DNA of 64,000 nt. It comes from Mycobacterium sp. 4858. GTDB lineage: Bacteria > Actinomycetota > Actinomycetes > Mycobacteriales > Mycobacteriaceae. Positions within the stretch are counted from its first letter, which is position 1. Every line of letters begins with the position of its first letter. The position numbers were made by a program, and so were the translations under genes. A model generated the notes under the pieces. It was not told the origin of the DNA. It saw nothing but the letters and a program-made list of their open reading frames with translations, and ran no database searches. Shown piece after piece: positions 25,899 through 35,838 of the stretch. Where the stretch lies: NCBI RefSeq assembly GCF_900240975.1, contig NZ_LT968776.1, positions 2,165,482-2,229,481 on the forward strand. The letters run 5' to 3'.

Positions 25899-28800
25899 CA
25901 GTCGACGGCAGCCCGACCAGCACCCCTTCCACGTCGCCGTCGGCGCTGACCATCAGACCGCGTCCGGGCGGCAACGCTTGAGCGCGCACCGCGCGGTTGA
26001 TCCGGTTCTGTGGGTCGTTGTCCATGTAGAGTTGTGCGACCTTCGCCGAGTTCTGGAACCTCATCCACGGATCCATCTGCAGCGTCGCCCAGTTCGCACT
26101 GTTGCGGGTGGTGAACACGTGCAGGCCGATCTGCCGGGCGCGTTCCATCAGCTTCCACAACGCCGCGCCCACCGGGGGTTTGGGCGGGTAGCTCTGATCG
26201 GGGCGCAGGTCTTGGACGTCGTCGATGAGCACGAAATGCCGCGCGCCCTCCCAGGGTTTGAGCGCACGCAGCTCCTCCTGGCTCAAGCCCTTGGGAGGCA
26301 GCCGGGGCAGCAAGATCTGCTGCGCGAGTTGGGTTATCACCTCGTCGATCTCGTCCTGGTCATAGGCGTACGCGCGTACATAGCCGGGCCCGCTCAGGTC
26401 GCGCAGCCCATGCGGCGCGGTCTTGGGGTCGATGAGCGTCAGCTGTGCATCCTCGGGGCTGAATCGGCTCATGATCGCCTCGCCGATGGACACCAGCGAC
26501 AGCGTCTTGCCGCAGCCCTGCCGGCCCAGGATCATCAGCCCCGGGCTCTCCCGGAGCTTGAGCGGAACCGGGCCCAGTTCGTGTCGCTCACCGATGGCGA
26601 AGGCGATCGACAGGTCATCGCCACTGGGATGCGCTGCCTCGTATTCGAGGATCGCCCGCAGCTCCACCCGCTGCGGAAGCCGCTGCAACGTCGCGTGTTT
26701 GGTCACGCCCGCCACGTCGGCGATCCGCCCGCCGACGTCGACGATGCTGACCAGCGCCCCGGTCGCGGGTTCGGTCAGGGCAGGGATGCCGACCCGCAGC
26801 TCGTGCAGGCTATCCGTCAGACCGAAGCCCGGCCGGTTCAGCGTCCGCCGCGCGGCGTCACGCGACTCGAGCGACGAGTGTCCCATCTGGCTTTCGCTCG
26901 GGTCGGCCAGGCGCAATTGGATTCGCGCCGTGGCGTTTTGCAACAGGCTCTGCCGCTGCCCGTGAATCCAGCCGCCGGCGCTGCACATCACGTGAACCCC
27001 GTACTCGGGACCACGGCTGCTCAACGAGATGATGCGATCCCCCAAGACGGTGTCTTTCGAGTACACGTCGTCGTAGTCGTCCACCACCACGAACACGTCG
27101 CCGAAGGGGTCGTTGGCGTCGGTACCGCCCAGCCCGTCGCTGCCCGGCGCGAACCGGCGCTCCCGGAAACCGTCGAGGTCGATCTTCAAGCGCCGGAACG
27201 AATTCTCGCGCGCGTCGATCAACGCGTCCATGCTGCTCAGGATGCGCTCGATGCCCTCGGCGTCCTTCGGTGACACGATGTCGGTGACGTGCGGCAGCGA
27301 CGCCGCCTGCGCCAGCGTGGCACCGCCGATGCAGAAGAACGTCACGCGCGCCGGGCTGTACATCGCTGCCGCCGAGCACATCAGCGTCATCAGCGTGGTC
27401 GTCTTGCCCCGCTGCTTGGCGCCCACCACGATCACGTTGCTGCGCAGCGCGTCGACCGCGTGCACGACCTGCTTGGACTCCTCGGGGATGTCCATCACGC
27501 CCACCGGAAACATCAGGCCCGCGTTCTGGCCGTAGTCCACATGCCAGGGCTTGCCGCGGTAGGCCGACACCAGCACGTCGACGGGCTGGGGGTCTTCCAG
27601 CGGCTCGAGCCAGGGCCGTCGCGGCGACCGGTGCGGGACATGCTGCAACGACTCGCGCAGCACGTCGACGATCTTCTTTCGCTTGAAACCGTCGTCGTGG
27701 TAGAGGAATTCGTCCGGTTCGGTGTCGACGGCGGCTGCGGCTTCAAGCGCCGCGGCGTCGGCCGTGTCGAGCGGCTGGTATTGCCAGTTGTAGAGGCGCG
27801 GCTTGGTCAAGGTCATGTCGACGGTGGTCGCGACCTCCTTGCCCTTCGGGACCACGAAGGGAGCCGAGAGGTAGAAGCAGCGGAACGGTTCGAGGTCACG
27901 CGGCCCCACCTTCAGCAGCGCGAAGCCGTTCTCTTTCGACGGCAGGTGATAGGCGGCGTCCGAACCGATCACCTCGCGGCTGTCGTCACCGGACTCGGCG
28001 CGCAGCGCGATCCGGAACGCGATGTTGGACTTGACCTTCTGCAATGATGACAGGTCCAGCCGCTGACCACCTAGCATGAAGAAGACGTTGGCGCCGCGGC
28101 CTTCCTGGCCGATGTGGATGATCAGGTTGATCCACTTCTCGTGGTTGGCAAAGAGTTCCAGGTACTCGTCGACAATGACGAGCAGGACGGGCACCGGCGG
28201 GAGATCCCGTCCGGCCAGCCGGATCTCTTCGTAGTCGTTGGCGTCGCGCGCGCCCACCGACGTGAACAGCTCATAGCGCTGCTTGATCTCGCCGTCGATG
28301 ACCCTGCGCATCCGCTCCGCCAGATGGCGCTCGTCCTTGCCCAGGTTCGACAGCGCCGCCACGACGTGCGGGATGCCCATGATGTCCTGTGCCGCCGATT
28401 CGAACTTCATGTCGACGAAGATGACGTTGAACGTCTCCGGCGAGTGCGTCAGCGCGATGCCGTAGACCAGCGACAGGAAGAACTCCGACTTTCCCGAACC
28501 ACTGGTGCCGATGACCACGGAGTGAAACCCGAAGCCGCCGAAGTCTTTCGCGCGGATGATGATGTTCTGCAGCTCGCCGGTGGGTTTCGCGCCGACCGGG
28601 ATCTCGCACCACCGCTCGTCGCCGCGGCCGCGCCGCTCGGCCCATAACCGGTCGACGTCCAGCTCGCGGGGATCGACGATGCCAAGTCCGCGCAACAGTT
28701 CGGCGGCGCCGCCGGTCGAGTCGGCGATCTCGCTGCGGCTGGTCGGTGACCACCGCGCCATCGCCCGGGCGTAGCGGTAGGCGCGGTGAATCGACAGCTG

Positions 28801-30084
28801 GTCGGCATGGGCGAAGAACTTGCCGCGCACCCGTAACAGCGGCGCCGGGCGCCCGTCTTCACCGTCGGCGTCTGAGCCGTTCCGGCCCAATTTGACGTTG
28901 CCGTTGACCGGTGTGCTGTGCCGGTCGCCCATCTCGAACACCTGGTCCTGGGCGAACCCCACGCCGGTGCCGACGCGAGAGGCCAGGCGCAGCAGGGTAA
29001 TTCCCGCCTTGCCGACCTGCCCGACCACGCTCTCCCACGCGTCGGGGCTGCCGGTGTTGTCGTCGACGATCACCAGGTGCGGTCCCAGATCGACGGCATC
29101 GCCGCCGGTCTCGAGCGCCGAACCCATCGCGGTCGGGCTGGCCGCCGCCAGCGGTGTCCACGCCCCGCGCTTGCCCTTCATGTGCAGCTCGGCGCCGAGG
29201 GTCTCCTCCAACTCTTCCGGGGTGGCGAAGACCAGGCGTCGCCAGCCGCAGGCGTCGAACAGCTCGTCGTGCAGGTTGTGCGGCAACCACACCATCCACG
29301 ACCACACCTCGGGATTGCGGGTGACGACCATCAGTTTCACGTCGCGCGGGTTGTGAAACACCGCCAGCGAGCACAACACCGACCGCATCAGCGAGCGCAG
29401 CCGGTCCAGGTCTTCGCCGACGAAGCTGAAGCCCGGCGCCGACCGCAGGTTGACCACCTTGGCGATGTCGCGAATCTTGCGCTGCTCCAAAATGAAATCG
29501 CGCAGCGCCTGCCCAGTGACGGGTTCGAGTTCCTCGTCGGAGGCGATGTCGGGCCACGTCACGGACAAGACGGAGTCCGGGGCGTGTTGCACGCCGGTCC
29601 CCAACCGCACCTCCAAGAAATCCGCATCGCCGCGGCCGCGCTCCCACATCCGCGGGCCGCCGATGATCGCGCCCAGACCGTGTGGATCGGAGTGCACCGC
29701 GTGCTGCCATTCGCGCTGTGCGCACACCGCGCTCTGGATCTCGTCGCGGTTGGAGTCCAGGTCGCGCAGGTAGCGGCGGCGGCCCTTTTCCATTTCGCCC
29801 CAGGTGATCTTGCGAGCCCGCCCGAAGCGTCCGGAGAACGCCAGCATGCTGAACGCGCCGATGCCCATCAAGGGGAAGAACCCGGTCGACAGGCTGCGCA
29901 CCCCGGACACGTAGAGCATGACGATGGTGCCGATCAGCGCGACGATCAATGCCGGCACCCCGATCATCACCCAGATATTGCGGGGCTCGCGCTCCGGCAG
30001 GGCGATCGGCGCACTCGGCGCTACCCGAACGGGTTTCGGCGGTTCGATTCTGACCCGGTTGATGGGAAACGCTTTCTTGGACAT
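25879..30084 (-). CDS. eccC2: Type VII secretion ATPase EccC, ESX-2-like
   Basis: The 1401-residue FtsK/SpoIIIE protein has two N-terminal transmembrane helices (NIWVMIGVPALIVALIG and FFPLMGIGAFSMLAFSG, residues 33-82), a linker domain and three ATPase domains. Walker A motifs are GTSGSGKS (near residue 525), GAKQRGKT (near 887) and GRQGCGKT (near 1185). Walker B segments are VPVLLVIVDEY, VFVVVDDYDD and HFVLIDDVQDL; the catalytic Glu is seen only in the first, as known for EccC motors in which domain 1 drives ATP hydrolysis. The length is close to the 1396 residues I recall for EccC2 (Rv3894c). It is the motor that binds and drives substrate proteins. eccB lies 2 bp upstream. The expected downstream esx/PE/PPE genes are missing: MmpL converges here instead. 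Confidence 0.93.
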   Translation of the reverse strand: MSKKAFPINRVRIEPPKPVRVAPSAPIALPEREPRNIWVMIGVPALIVALIGTIVMLYVSGVRSLSTGFFPLMGIGAFSMLAFSGRFGRARKITWGEMEKGRRRYLRDLDSNRDEIQSAVCAQREWQHAVHSDPHGLGAIIGGPRMWERGRGDADFLEVRLGTGVQHAPDSVLSVTWPDIASDEELEPVTGQALRDFILEQRKIRDIAKVVNLRSAPGFSFVGEDLDRLRSLMRSVLCSLAVFHNPRDVKLMVVTRNPEVWSWMVWLPHNLHDELFDACGWRRLVFATPEELEETLGAELHMKGKRGAWTPLAAASPTAMGSALETGGDAVDLGPHLVIVDDNTGSPDAWESVVGQVGKAGITLLRLASRVGTGVGFAQDQVFEMGDRHSTPVNGNVKLGRNGSDADGEDGRPAPLLRVRGKFFAHADQLSIHRAYRYARAMARWSPTSRSEIADSTGGAAELLRGLGIVDPRELDVDRLWAERRGRGDERWCEIPVGAKPTGELQNIIIRAKDFGGFGFHSVVIGTSGSGKSEFFLSLVYGIALTHSPETFNVIFVDMKFESAAQDIMGIPHVVAALSNLGKDERHLAERMRRVIDGEIKQRYELFTSVGARDANDYEEIRLAGRDLPPVPVLLVIVDEYLELFANHEKWINLIIHIGQEGRGANVFFMLGGQRLDLSSLQKVKSNIAFRIALRAESGDDSREVIGSDAAYHLPSKENGFALLKVGPRDLEPFRCFYLSAPFVVPKGKEVATTVDMTLTKPRLYNWQYQPLDTADAAALEAAAAVDTEPDEFLYHDDGFKRKKIVDVLRESLQHVPHRSPRRPWLEPLEDPQPVDVLVSAYRGKPWHVDYGQNAGLMFPVGVMDIPEESKQVVHAVDALRSNVIVVGAKQRGKTTTLMTLMCSAAAMYSPARVTFFCIGGATLAQAASLPHVTDIVSPKDAEGIERILSSMDALIDARENSFRRLKIDLDGFRERRFAPGSDGLGGTDANDPFGDVFVVVDDYDDVYSKDTVLGDRIISLSSRGPEYGVHVMCSAGGWIHGQRQSLLQNATARIQLRLADPSESQMGHSSLESRDAARRTLNRPGFGLTDSLHELRVGIPALTEPATGALVSIVDVGGRIADVAGVTKHATLQRLPQRVELRAILEYEAAHPSGDDLSIAFAIGERHELGPVPLKLRESPGLMILGRQGCGKTLSLVSIGEAIMSRFSPEDAQLTLIDPKTAPHGLRDLSGPGYVRAYAYDQDEIDEVITQLAQQILLPRLPPKGLSQEELRALKPWEGARHFVLIDDVQDLRPDQSYPPKPPVGAALWKLMERARQIGLHVFTTRNSANWATLQMDPWMRFQNSAKVAQLYMDNDPQNRINRAVRAQALPPGRGLMVSADGDVEGVLVGLPSTVTVPQQ

Positions 30085-30086
30085 CC

Positions 30087-31574
30087 CTAGCCTCCCGCCT
30101 TCGCCGATGTCGTCACCACAGCCGCCTTGCCGAGCGCCGGCACGGTGTCACGCGCCACGAGTGCTGCCTCCCGCGACAACGCCGGACCCGCAGCGAACGT
30201 GCGCAGCAACGGCCACGGCGCCTGTACCGCCGAGGCCGGGTCGAGTCCAAGGGCGCGCAGCGTGTCATCGTTTGCGGCGATGCCGAAGCGGACGCCGTTG
30301 TCGGACACCCAGAACAGCGATTCGCGCGAATCGGACGTGATCACCCCGCTGGTCGAGGTGACGAAGTTGGCCGCCCCCGGCAGCACCAGCACCTGGTTGG
30401 CGACCACCGACGCCGGGTCCCGGTCGTCGCGCACCAGGTGCACGATCCGGTCGTCGAGGTAGGAGTACACCGGGAGGCCCCGCCCGTTGTAGACGACGAC
30501 GCGGGCCTGCGGATCCGTCGAACCCTTCTCCCAGCCGACGCAGGTGGTCGGATTCGCCGCGGTGTCAACGAAATTCAGGCGCTTGGTCGGGTAGTAATCG
30601 ACGTCCAGCGAGCTCACCTGGGGGATGTTGACCAACACGTCGGGGGTCACCACGCGCGGGGCCGTCGACCCGTAGGAGTTGGCGCTGCGGAGCAGGTCGG
30701 CGACGAAGCTGGTGATCTTCTGGACGCCGTCGGGCAGTAGGACGTAGAACTGCTTGCCGCCGCCGGCGGTTTGGGCCTGCAGCACCGCACCCACCTGCGA
30801 GCCGGAGACCCACGTCGACGGCGCGCCCGCCTGCGGGACGTCCGGGACGCGCAGCGGCTCGGTCGCCGGCAGCCCGTCGTAGAGCGCGCGCGAAATCTCC
30901 ACCGGTGACGTCACTCCCGGATCCAGGCCCAGGCTCAGGGTGATCGCTCTGCTGGCCGGATCGACCTGCGAACGTTTGCCGCCCCAGATCACGTACGTGT
31001 TGCCCTCGAACGTCACGAGCACGCCGGCGTCGTCGGCCAGCGGTGCCGCGCGGTCACCGCCGTTGAGCGTGCCCGCGATTGACGTGACGACCGGCTTCTC
31101 GCCGCTGCGCGGGCGGCCGGCCGTGTCGCACACGGCCCACGCGGAGATCGCGCCGCGGTTCACCGGCATCGCCGCCGGCGCGCCCGGGATACCGATCAGG
31201 GGCCCGGTCGGATACTTTGCGATCTCACCGCGCTTGACCCACGTCGGCGGGTTCGCCGTGCCGGTGGCCAGCCGGGCGGACGTCAGATTGAGGGCCGGAT
31301 AGAGCCGGCCGTCGATGCGGGCGTAGATCGCGCCGGAATCGCGGTCGCCGATGATCGCCGATTCGCCAACCGCGCCAGTCGGTTTCAGCACGTTCAGTAA
31401 CATCATCCACCCGGCGGCGATGGCCACCAGCAAGATCGACAACACCAACGCGGCGGTCTGCTTGCGGTCGTCGTGCTTCATTCGGACCGAGAACCGGGTG
31501 GTCGCCGCGCGCAACCGTCGGTTGTAGAACAGGTGACCGGAATTCTGGTCACGGTTCGACAAACTCAGCGGCAT
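30087..31574 (-). CDS. eccB2: Type VII secretion membrane protein EccB, ESX-2-like
   Basis: The ATG at 31574 gives a 495-residue protein (MPLSLSNRDQNSGHLFYNRR), the length I recall for EccB2. It has a short cytosolic N-terminus, one transmembrane helix TAALVLSILLVAIAAGWMML (near residues 40-60), and a large periplasmic domain. EccB is part of the core membrane complex with EccC, EccD and EccE. It lies 2 bp after the stop of the transglycosylase-like gene and is followed by eccC, forming one operon. The frame is open upstream to 31811 but that part is antisense to the transglycosylase and not used. Confidence 0.92.
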   Translation of the reverse strand: MPLSLSNRDQNSGHLFYNRRLRAATTRFSVRMKHDDRKQTAALVLSILLVAIAAGWMMLLNVLKPTGAVGESAIIGDRDSGAIYARIDGRLYPALNLTSARLATGTANPPTWVKRGEIAKYPTGPLIGIPGAPAAMPVNRGAISAWAVCDTAGRPRSGEKPVVTSIAGTLNGGDRAAPLADDAGVLVTFEGNTYVIWGGKRSQVDPASRAITLSLGLDPGVTSPVEISRALYDGLPATEPLRVPDVPQAGAPSTWVSGSQVGAVLQAQTAGGGKQFYVLLPDGVQKITSFVADLLRSANSYGSTAPRVVTPDVLVNIPQVSSLDVDYYPTKRLNFVDTAANPTTCVGWEKGSTDPQARVVVYNGRGLPVYSYLDDRIVHLVRDDRDPASVVANQVLVLPGAANFVTSTSGVITSDSRESLFWVSDNGVRFGIAANDDTLRALGLDPASAVQAPWPLLRTFAAGPALSREAALVARDTVPALGKAAVVTTSAKAGG

Positions 31575-31576
31575 GC

Positions 31577-32437
31577 TCAATACCCCTTCGGTGATCGGCG
31601 AGGATCGGCCTGCTGAATCAGATCGGCCAGATTCGACGCGTCCGCGGCGACGTGATAGCGGCCCATCGCATAGTTGATGAACGCGCACGCCTGCGCCACC
31701 AAGTTGTGGATATCGCGCGACGTGCCCGGCTCGTGATAGGCCGCGAACGTGGGTGCGATGAATTGCCAGGCACCCTTGCTCGGTGTCCCCCGCGCCGCGT
31801 TCGAATCCCACCCGTTAACCGCGTTGGCGTTGTAATTGGATTCGCGGCGAGCGACCAAATCCATGCCGCGTTCCCAGCGGACACGTGCGGCCGGATCGTG
31901 AATCCCCTTGATATCCAATGCTTTACGAATCGCCGCCATGACGGCCCCGCGGCCGTTGCCCTGCCCGCCTCGCATCGCCGCCCCCCTCTGTCGGTAGCGC
32001 AGCCGCCGCAGCCGCAGCGCCAGGAGCCGTGCCCGCCGGCGCGAGTTTAGGATGTGGCGGTGCTGGGCGCGCAGCCTCGCCGCCATCCGGACCATGGCTT
32101 CACGTCGCGCCATCGGCGTGTCGGGCGTCGACGCGGCGTCGGTTTTGGCGTCGTCGAGGTTCGCCCGGGTGGTCACCCTCGCGTCCGCGTGGTCGGCGCG
32201 CGCCGCGGTCATGATTCGTGCCAGCGCGCGGTCGGTGGTGCTCGCCTGGCGGACTTCGTTCAGCGTGTTTGTCGACCTTTGCGCCGCGGCGGCGGGTAGG
32301 CCTTCGGTTCTGACGACAGCGTGATGCTGCGTCTTGTCGACCCGGGCGGCGGCGGCCTCACCGGCGAACAGCGCGTGGCCGCGGGCCAAGACCGCCACCG
32401 CGTGCATCATCAGCGGATCAGTCAATGACTGCCCCAC
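31577..32437 (-). CDS. Transglycosylase (SLT/lysozyme-like) protein of the ESX-2 locus
   Basis: This 286-residue protein has an N-terminal helical, charged half and a C-terminal lysozyme-like domain with a candidate catalytic Glu in ARRESNYNANAVNGW (near residue 200) and the downstream GAWQFIAPTFAAYH pattern. It corresponds by position to Rv3896c. A role in local peptidoglycan opening for the secretion machine or in loading a substrate is plausible. No signal peptide is visible, so it may itself be a type VII substrate. It starts at GTG 32437, and the stop lies 2 bp before eccB. Confidence 0.82.
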   Translation of the reverse strand: MGQSLTDPLMMHAVAVLARGHALFAGEAAAARVDKTQHHAVVRTEGLPAAAAQRSTNTLNEVRQASTTDRALARIMTAARADHADARVTTRANLDDAKTDAASTPDTPMARREAMVRMAARLRAQHRHILNSRRRARLLALRLRRLRYRQRGAAMRGGQGNGRGAVMAAIRKALDIKGIHDPAARVRWERGMDLVARRESNYNANAVNGWDSNAARGTPSKGAWQFIAPTFAAYHEPGTSRDIHNLVAQACAFINYAMGRYHVAADASNLADLIQQADPRRSPKGY

Positions 32438-32594
32438 CCTGGTCCCCTTTTTCCCACACCCTCTGGCCGCGCAAAACCGTACTCAATAGCATGCACGAAT
32501 CGGCAGTTCCGCTGTCAATAACGAGCGATTACGTAGCGACCCTACTGCCGGGCGCGTGGACCGACCACTCACCTTCTGGCGAAGCGGGAACGGG

Positions 32595-33539
32595 TTATTC
32601 CTTCGCCTCGTCGTCGTTGGGCATGATGACGATCCGGCGATTCGGCCGGTTGGTGACCACGGTGGGTTTCTCCTCACCGGGCTTGGGCCCCGGCGGGCTC
32701 GGCGGCATCGTCAGGCGGCCCTTGACGGGCTGCCCGTTGGGCACGCCGGGCGCCGAGATCCGCTTCTCCGGAGCCTTCTCCTTGTTGCCGCCTTCGCCGT
32801 GGCCGCCCATCGCTCCGGGCGGCATCATCCCCATACCGCCCATGCCGCTCTGCCCCGACGCGGTCGGCGCGCCGCTGACTGGCGGCATCATCGCCCCCTT
32901 GGCCGCCCCGGCGGGGGTAGTCGGCGGGGATGACGTCGGCACCGGAGGCGGACCCAACGAGCTGGCCGGGGTAGTGCCGCCACCGCCCAGGCCCGCGCCG
33001 CCACCGCCCGAGCCCAGGCCGCCGCCGGCTCCGGAGCCCGGGCCGACGCTGTCGACAAGGTGCGCGTCGCTTGCCAGTCCGGCTCCGTGGGCGCCGCCCT
33101 GGACCGCACTCATCAGCGGCTGGATGGCGCTTTGGCCGGCCTGCATCGCCTGCTGCGGGAGCTGCGTCAGCGGCTGCATGATGCCGCCGACCGCGCCGCC
33201 GAGCGCACCCGTGATGCTTTGCAGCATCTGCTGCATCATCTGCGGGGCTTGTTGACCGACGTTTTGCATCTGCTGTTGGGAATCGGCTTCATTCGCCGGA
33301 AATTTGGCGGCTGCGTCCGCGGCGTGAGCACGACGGTCTGCGTCAGCGGCGGCGGCGTCTGCGGCGTCTTTGGGTACACCGGCGTTGCCGGCAGTTTCAA
33401 GCGCTCCCCGCCATCCGTCGGTCGGACTGGTTCCACCTGACGACAGAGGAAACGGCATCGGCGGCGGCGCTTCCGGCGCGCCGACTAGACCTCCCAATAC
33501 AGCTGGAGCGCTTTTGATCGTGCCTCCGCCGCCGGTCAT
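32595..33539 (-). CDS. Pro/Gly-rich ESX-2-associated protein
   Basis: The 314-residue protein starts MTGGGGTIKSAPAVLGG with GGAGGTGAG just upstream. It has a helical centre (AAAKFPANEADSQQQMQNVG, then QQAPQMMQQMLQSITGALGG), which resembles EspB/PPE-like secretion-associated helices, and a Pro/Gly-rich C-terminus ending NRPNRRIVIMPNDDEAKE. No known catalytic motif was found. By position it corresponds to Rv3898c and Rv3897c of M. tuberculosis, whose combined length I recall as about 320 residues. It is probably secreted or an adaptor of the ESX-2 system, by context only. Confidence 0.75.
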   Translation of the reverse strand: MTGGGGTIKSAPAVLGGLVGAPEAPPPMPFPLSSGGTSPTDGWRGALETAGNAGVPKDAADAAAADADRRAHAADAAAKFPANEADSQQQMQNVGQQAPQMMQQMLQSITGALGGAVGGIMQPLTQLPQQAMQAGQSAIQPLMSAVQGGAHGAGLASDAHLVDSVGPGSGAGGGLGSGGGGAGLGGGGTTPASSLGPPPVPTSSPPTTPAGAAKGAMMPPVSGAPTASGQSGMGGMGMMPPGAMGGHGEGGNKEKAPEKRISAPGVPNGQPVKGRLTMPPSPPGPKPGEEKPTVVTNRPNRRIVIMPNDDEAKE

Positions 33540-33657
33540 GACCTCACCTCCACCCCGCGTGCAAACCCTGCAGCCGCCTAGTGCGCGTTGAAGCGCGCTC
33601 TATCAGTTTGGCATAGCAGGCTGAGATTGGTATTCACCTCGGATTTTGGGCAAGGCC

Positions 33658-35838
33658 TTAGGCGCCAGCGAGATGGCCGATGACGTCAAACCAGGCCATG
33701 TGGTAATTCGCGAGGTACTGATGCCCATCGATCATCGCCTCAATTGCGGCGAGCAACATCCAATCTCCCACGACGCCAGGGTCATGATTCGGATAAGCCG
33801 TAAGCACTAAATTCTGGATATCGGCGATGCACGTGCGCAGGAGCTGAGTTTCGTTTTCGAGTACGCCCGTACGCCGTACGGCCGGCGCCGCGATCGCCTG
33901 CGCGATTCGAGGTAGTCCGTCGCGGCGGCGCACGGCTTCCACGAGGGCGGGCCCGAGCTCGTCTACCTGCGGTGCGGCGGACCGGGCCGGCCGGTCGCCG
34001 GTCAGCGGGGGCGCCTCGGGGTCCGCTTCGGCGACGTAGGTGTTGTGCTCGTGGGCGGCGGCTACCACGACGGCACCGAGCAGGTCGACCACCGTCGCGT
34101 CTCGGCGCCGTGGGGCTGGCTCGAGCAGGGTCACGTGCGCGGGCAACTTCACGTGGGGCGGAATCCATCCGCCAGCGAGATCCGTAACGAGCAGGGTGGT
34201 CGTGCCGTCGTCACGCAGCCCGGCCGCCCACGAAATTCGCGGCTCCTGTCGGGCGACCGCATCGACCAGCCGCTGCAGCCGCTGCTGCTCGACTGCCCTG
34301 CTAGATACCGAGCCGGCGGCAGCGCCGGTTGCCGCTGACATCGCTGACGCGCCGACCATGCCCGATGAGTTCGCGCCTGCCTGTCCGGCCGCCGCTCCCG
34401 CTGCCCCGCGCTCCACCGGAGAAACAAGCGGTCCGCCCGCGGACGGGGAGGATCCCGGCGAGGGCGCGACCGGCGCGCCCGAGACGGGTCCCGCCGGAGC
34501 CGAAGGCATGGCAGGTGGCGTCGCGACCGTCGGCCGGAGGTCGGAGCCGTAGGCGGGCAACGGCCCAGCGGGAACACTCGGGGCGACACCCGCGGATGTC
34601 GATCCAGACCACGATCCACCCGTCACTACTGGCGCCACCGGAGCGGCTCCACCTGTGGTGGGCGGCGCTGAAGCGGCTGGCGGGGGGGTGTCAACCGGAG
34701 CACTCGTCGGGACGAAGACCCCGGCGCTAGGTGCAGTCGGCGCCACGGGCGGCGTCCCCACCGGTGGCCCCGTCTGCGGAGGCGTACCAGCGCCCTGCTC
34801 CATCGCGTTCATCGCGCCTGACGACAACCCCTGTGCGCCCGCACCTGCCTGCTGCCCCGTCGCCATCCCGGAGGCGAAAGACTGCGCGAGGTTCGGCGTT
34901 CCGCCTTGTCCAAGACCGGCGGACGACATTGTCATCGGGCCGCCTCCCACGCCGGGCATTCCGGACGACATCGATCCACCCCCGCCGCTTGGTAGGTGCA
35001 CACCAGGTGACGACGCAACGGGTGGTGTAGGGGGAAGCGGCCCGCCGTTACCACTCCAACTTGAGTTACCGACGGCCGGAGGCGGCACCTGCGGGCCACC
35101 ATGGGTGGCCGTTGACGCATTGCCACCGGCTCCCCAGTTCGAAGTACCTGTCGTCACCGGCGGTGACGCTTGCGCTCCGGCGCCCTCCTCCGCCTTAGCG
35201 CTGCCACTCCCGTTGGAGCCACCTGCGCCGGGCCGCGGCTGACTTAGGTCCTCTGTGGTCAGCGGACGTGGGGACGGAGGATTATCGAGATTCAAGCCGT
35301 TCTGGCGCGCCCAAGTGCGCGCATCACCGCCAACACCTTCGGCATCAAGGATTTTTTGGGTCGCAGCCATGAGTTTGTCAACCGCTGTCAAACTTGCGTT
35401 CGCCGAATCTCCGTTGCAACGCAACTGAACAGCCTGCGCCTCTGCTACCTTTTCCGGAAGCGGTCTCTTAGACGCGAGGATCTGATCGATTTCTTGGTTG
35501 CCCGTGTTCGCTATTTCTGATAGCCGGCTTCGGAGGTAGTCGATGGCGTCAGCGGCCGAATTGAAGGCCGACGCCTTAGCTTGGTACTTCTCGGCGAGAT
35601 CCAGATGGAACTTTTCGCCTTGCTGATACCTCGAGATCAAGTCATCCGCCGTGTGGCCCTGGTTATGCGCCGCAACAACTGCCCACTGATTGCGTAGATC
35701 TCCCGAAAACAGTTGCTGTTCCGCACAAGCCTGGCTCCAATGTTGAGCGCCGGCTCGGAGAGCCGTTGATGATGCTGGCCACCAGGGCCCAATCAGCGCC
35801 ACCGTCCACTTGCCAGGTGGAAGGTCAGCCCCCACCAC
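33658..35838 (-). CDS. Large ESX-2-associated protein with Pro/Gly-rich linker
   Basis: The 726-residue protein has an N-terminal helical domain (ALRAGAQHWSQACAEQQLFSG to about residue 190) resembling EspA/WXG-type helices, a low-complexity Pro/Gly/Ser linker of about 330 residues, and a folded C-terminal domain (LQRLVDAVARQEPRISWAAG to the end) with no recognised catalytic motif. By position it equals Rv3900c plus Rv3899c, which I recall as 311 and 410 residues, so here the protein is intact in one frame. Its GTG overlaps the end of the small membrane protein gene by 14 bp. It is likely secreted or peripheral; function unknown. Confidence 0.72.
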   Translation of the reverse strand: MVGADLPPGKWTVALIGPWWPASSTALRAGAQHWSQACAEQQLFSGDLRNQWAVVAAHNQGHTADDLISRYQQGEKFHLDLAEKYQAKASAFNSAADAIDYLRSRLSEIANTGNQEIDQILASKRPLPEKVAEAQAVQLRCNGDSANASLTAVDKLMAATQKILDAEGVGGDARTWARQNGLNLDNPPSPRPLTTEDLSQPRPGAGGSNGSGSAKAEEGAGAQASPPVTTGTSNWGAGGNASTATHGGPQVPPPAVGNSSWSGNGGPLPPTPPVASSPGVHLPSGGGGSMSSGMPGVGGGPMTMSSAGLGQGGTPNLAQSFASGMATGQQAGAGAQGLSSGAMNAMEQGAGTPPQTGPPVGTPPVAPTAPSAGVFVPTSAPVDTPPPAASAPPTTGGAAPVAPVVTGGSWSGSTSAGVAPSVPAGPLPAYGSDLRPTVATPPAMPSAPAGPVSGAPVAPSPGSSPSAGGPLVSPVERGAAGAAAGQAGANSSGMVGASAMSAATGAAAGSVSSRAVEQQRLQRLVDAVARQEPRISWAAGLRDDGTTTLLVTDLAGGWIPPHVKLPAHVTLLEPAPRRRDATVVDLLGAVVVAAAHEHNTYVAEADPEAPPLTGDRPARSAAPQVDELGPALVEAVRRRDGLPRIAQAIAAPAVRRTGVLENETQLLRTCIADIQNLVLTAYPNHDPGVVGDWMLLAAIEAMIDGHQYLANYHMAWFDVIGHLAGA

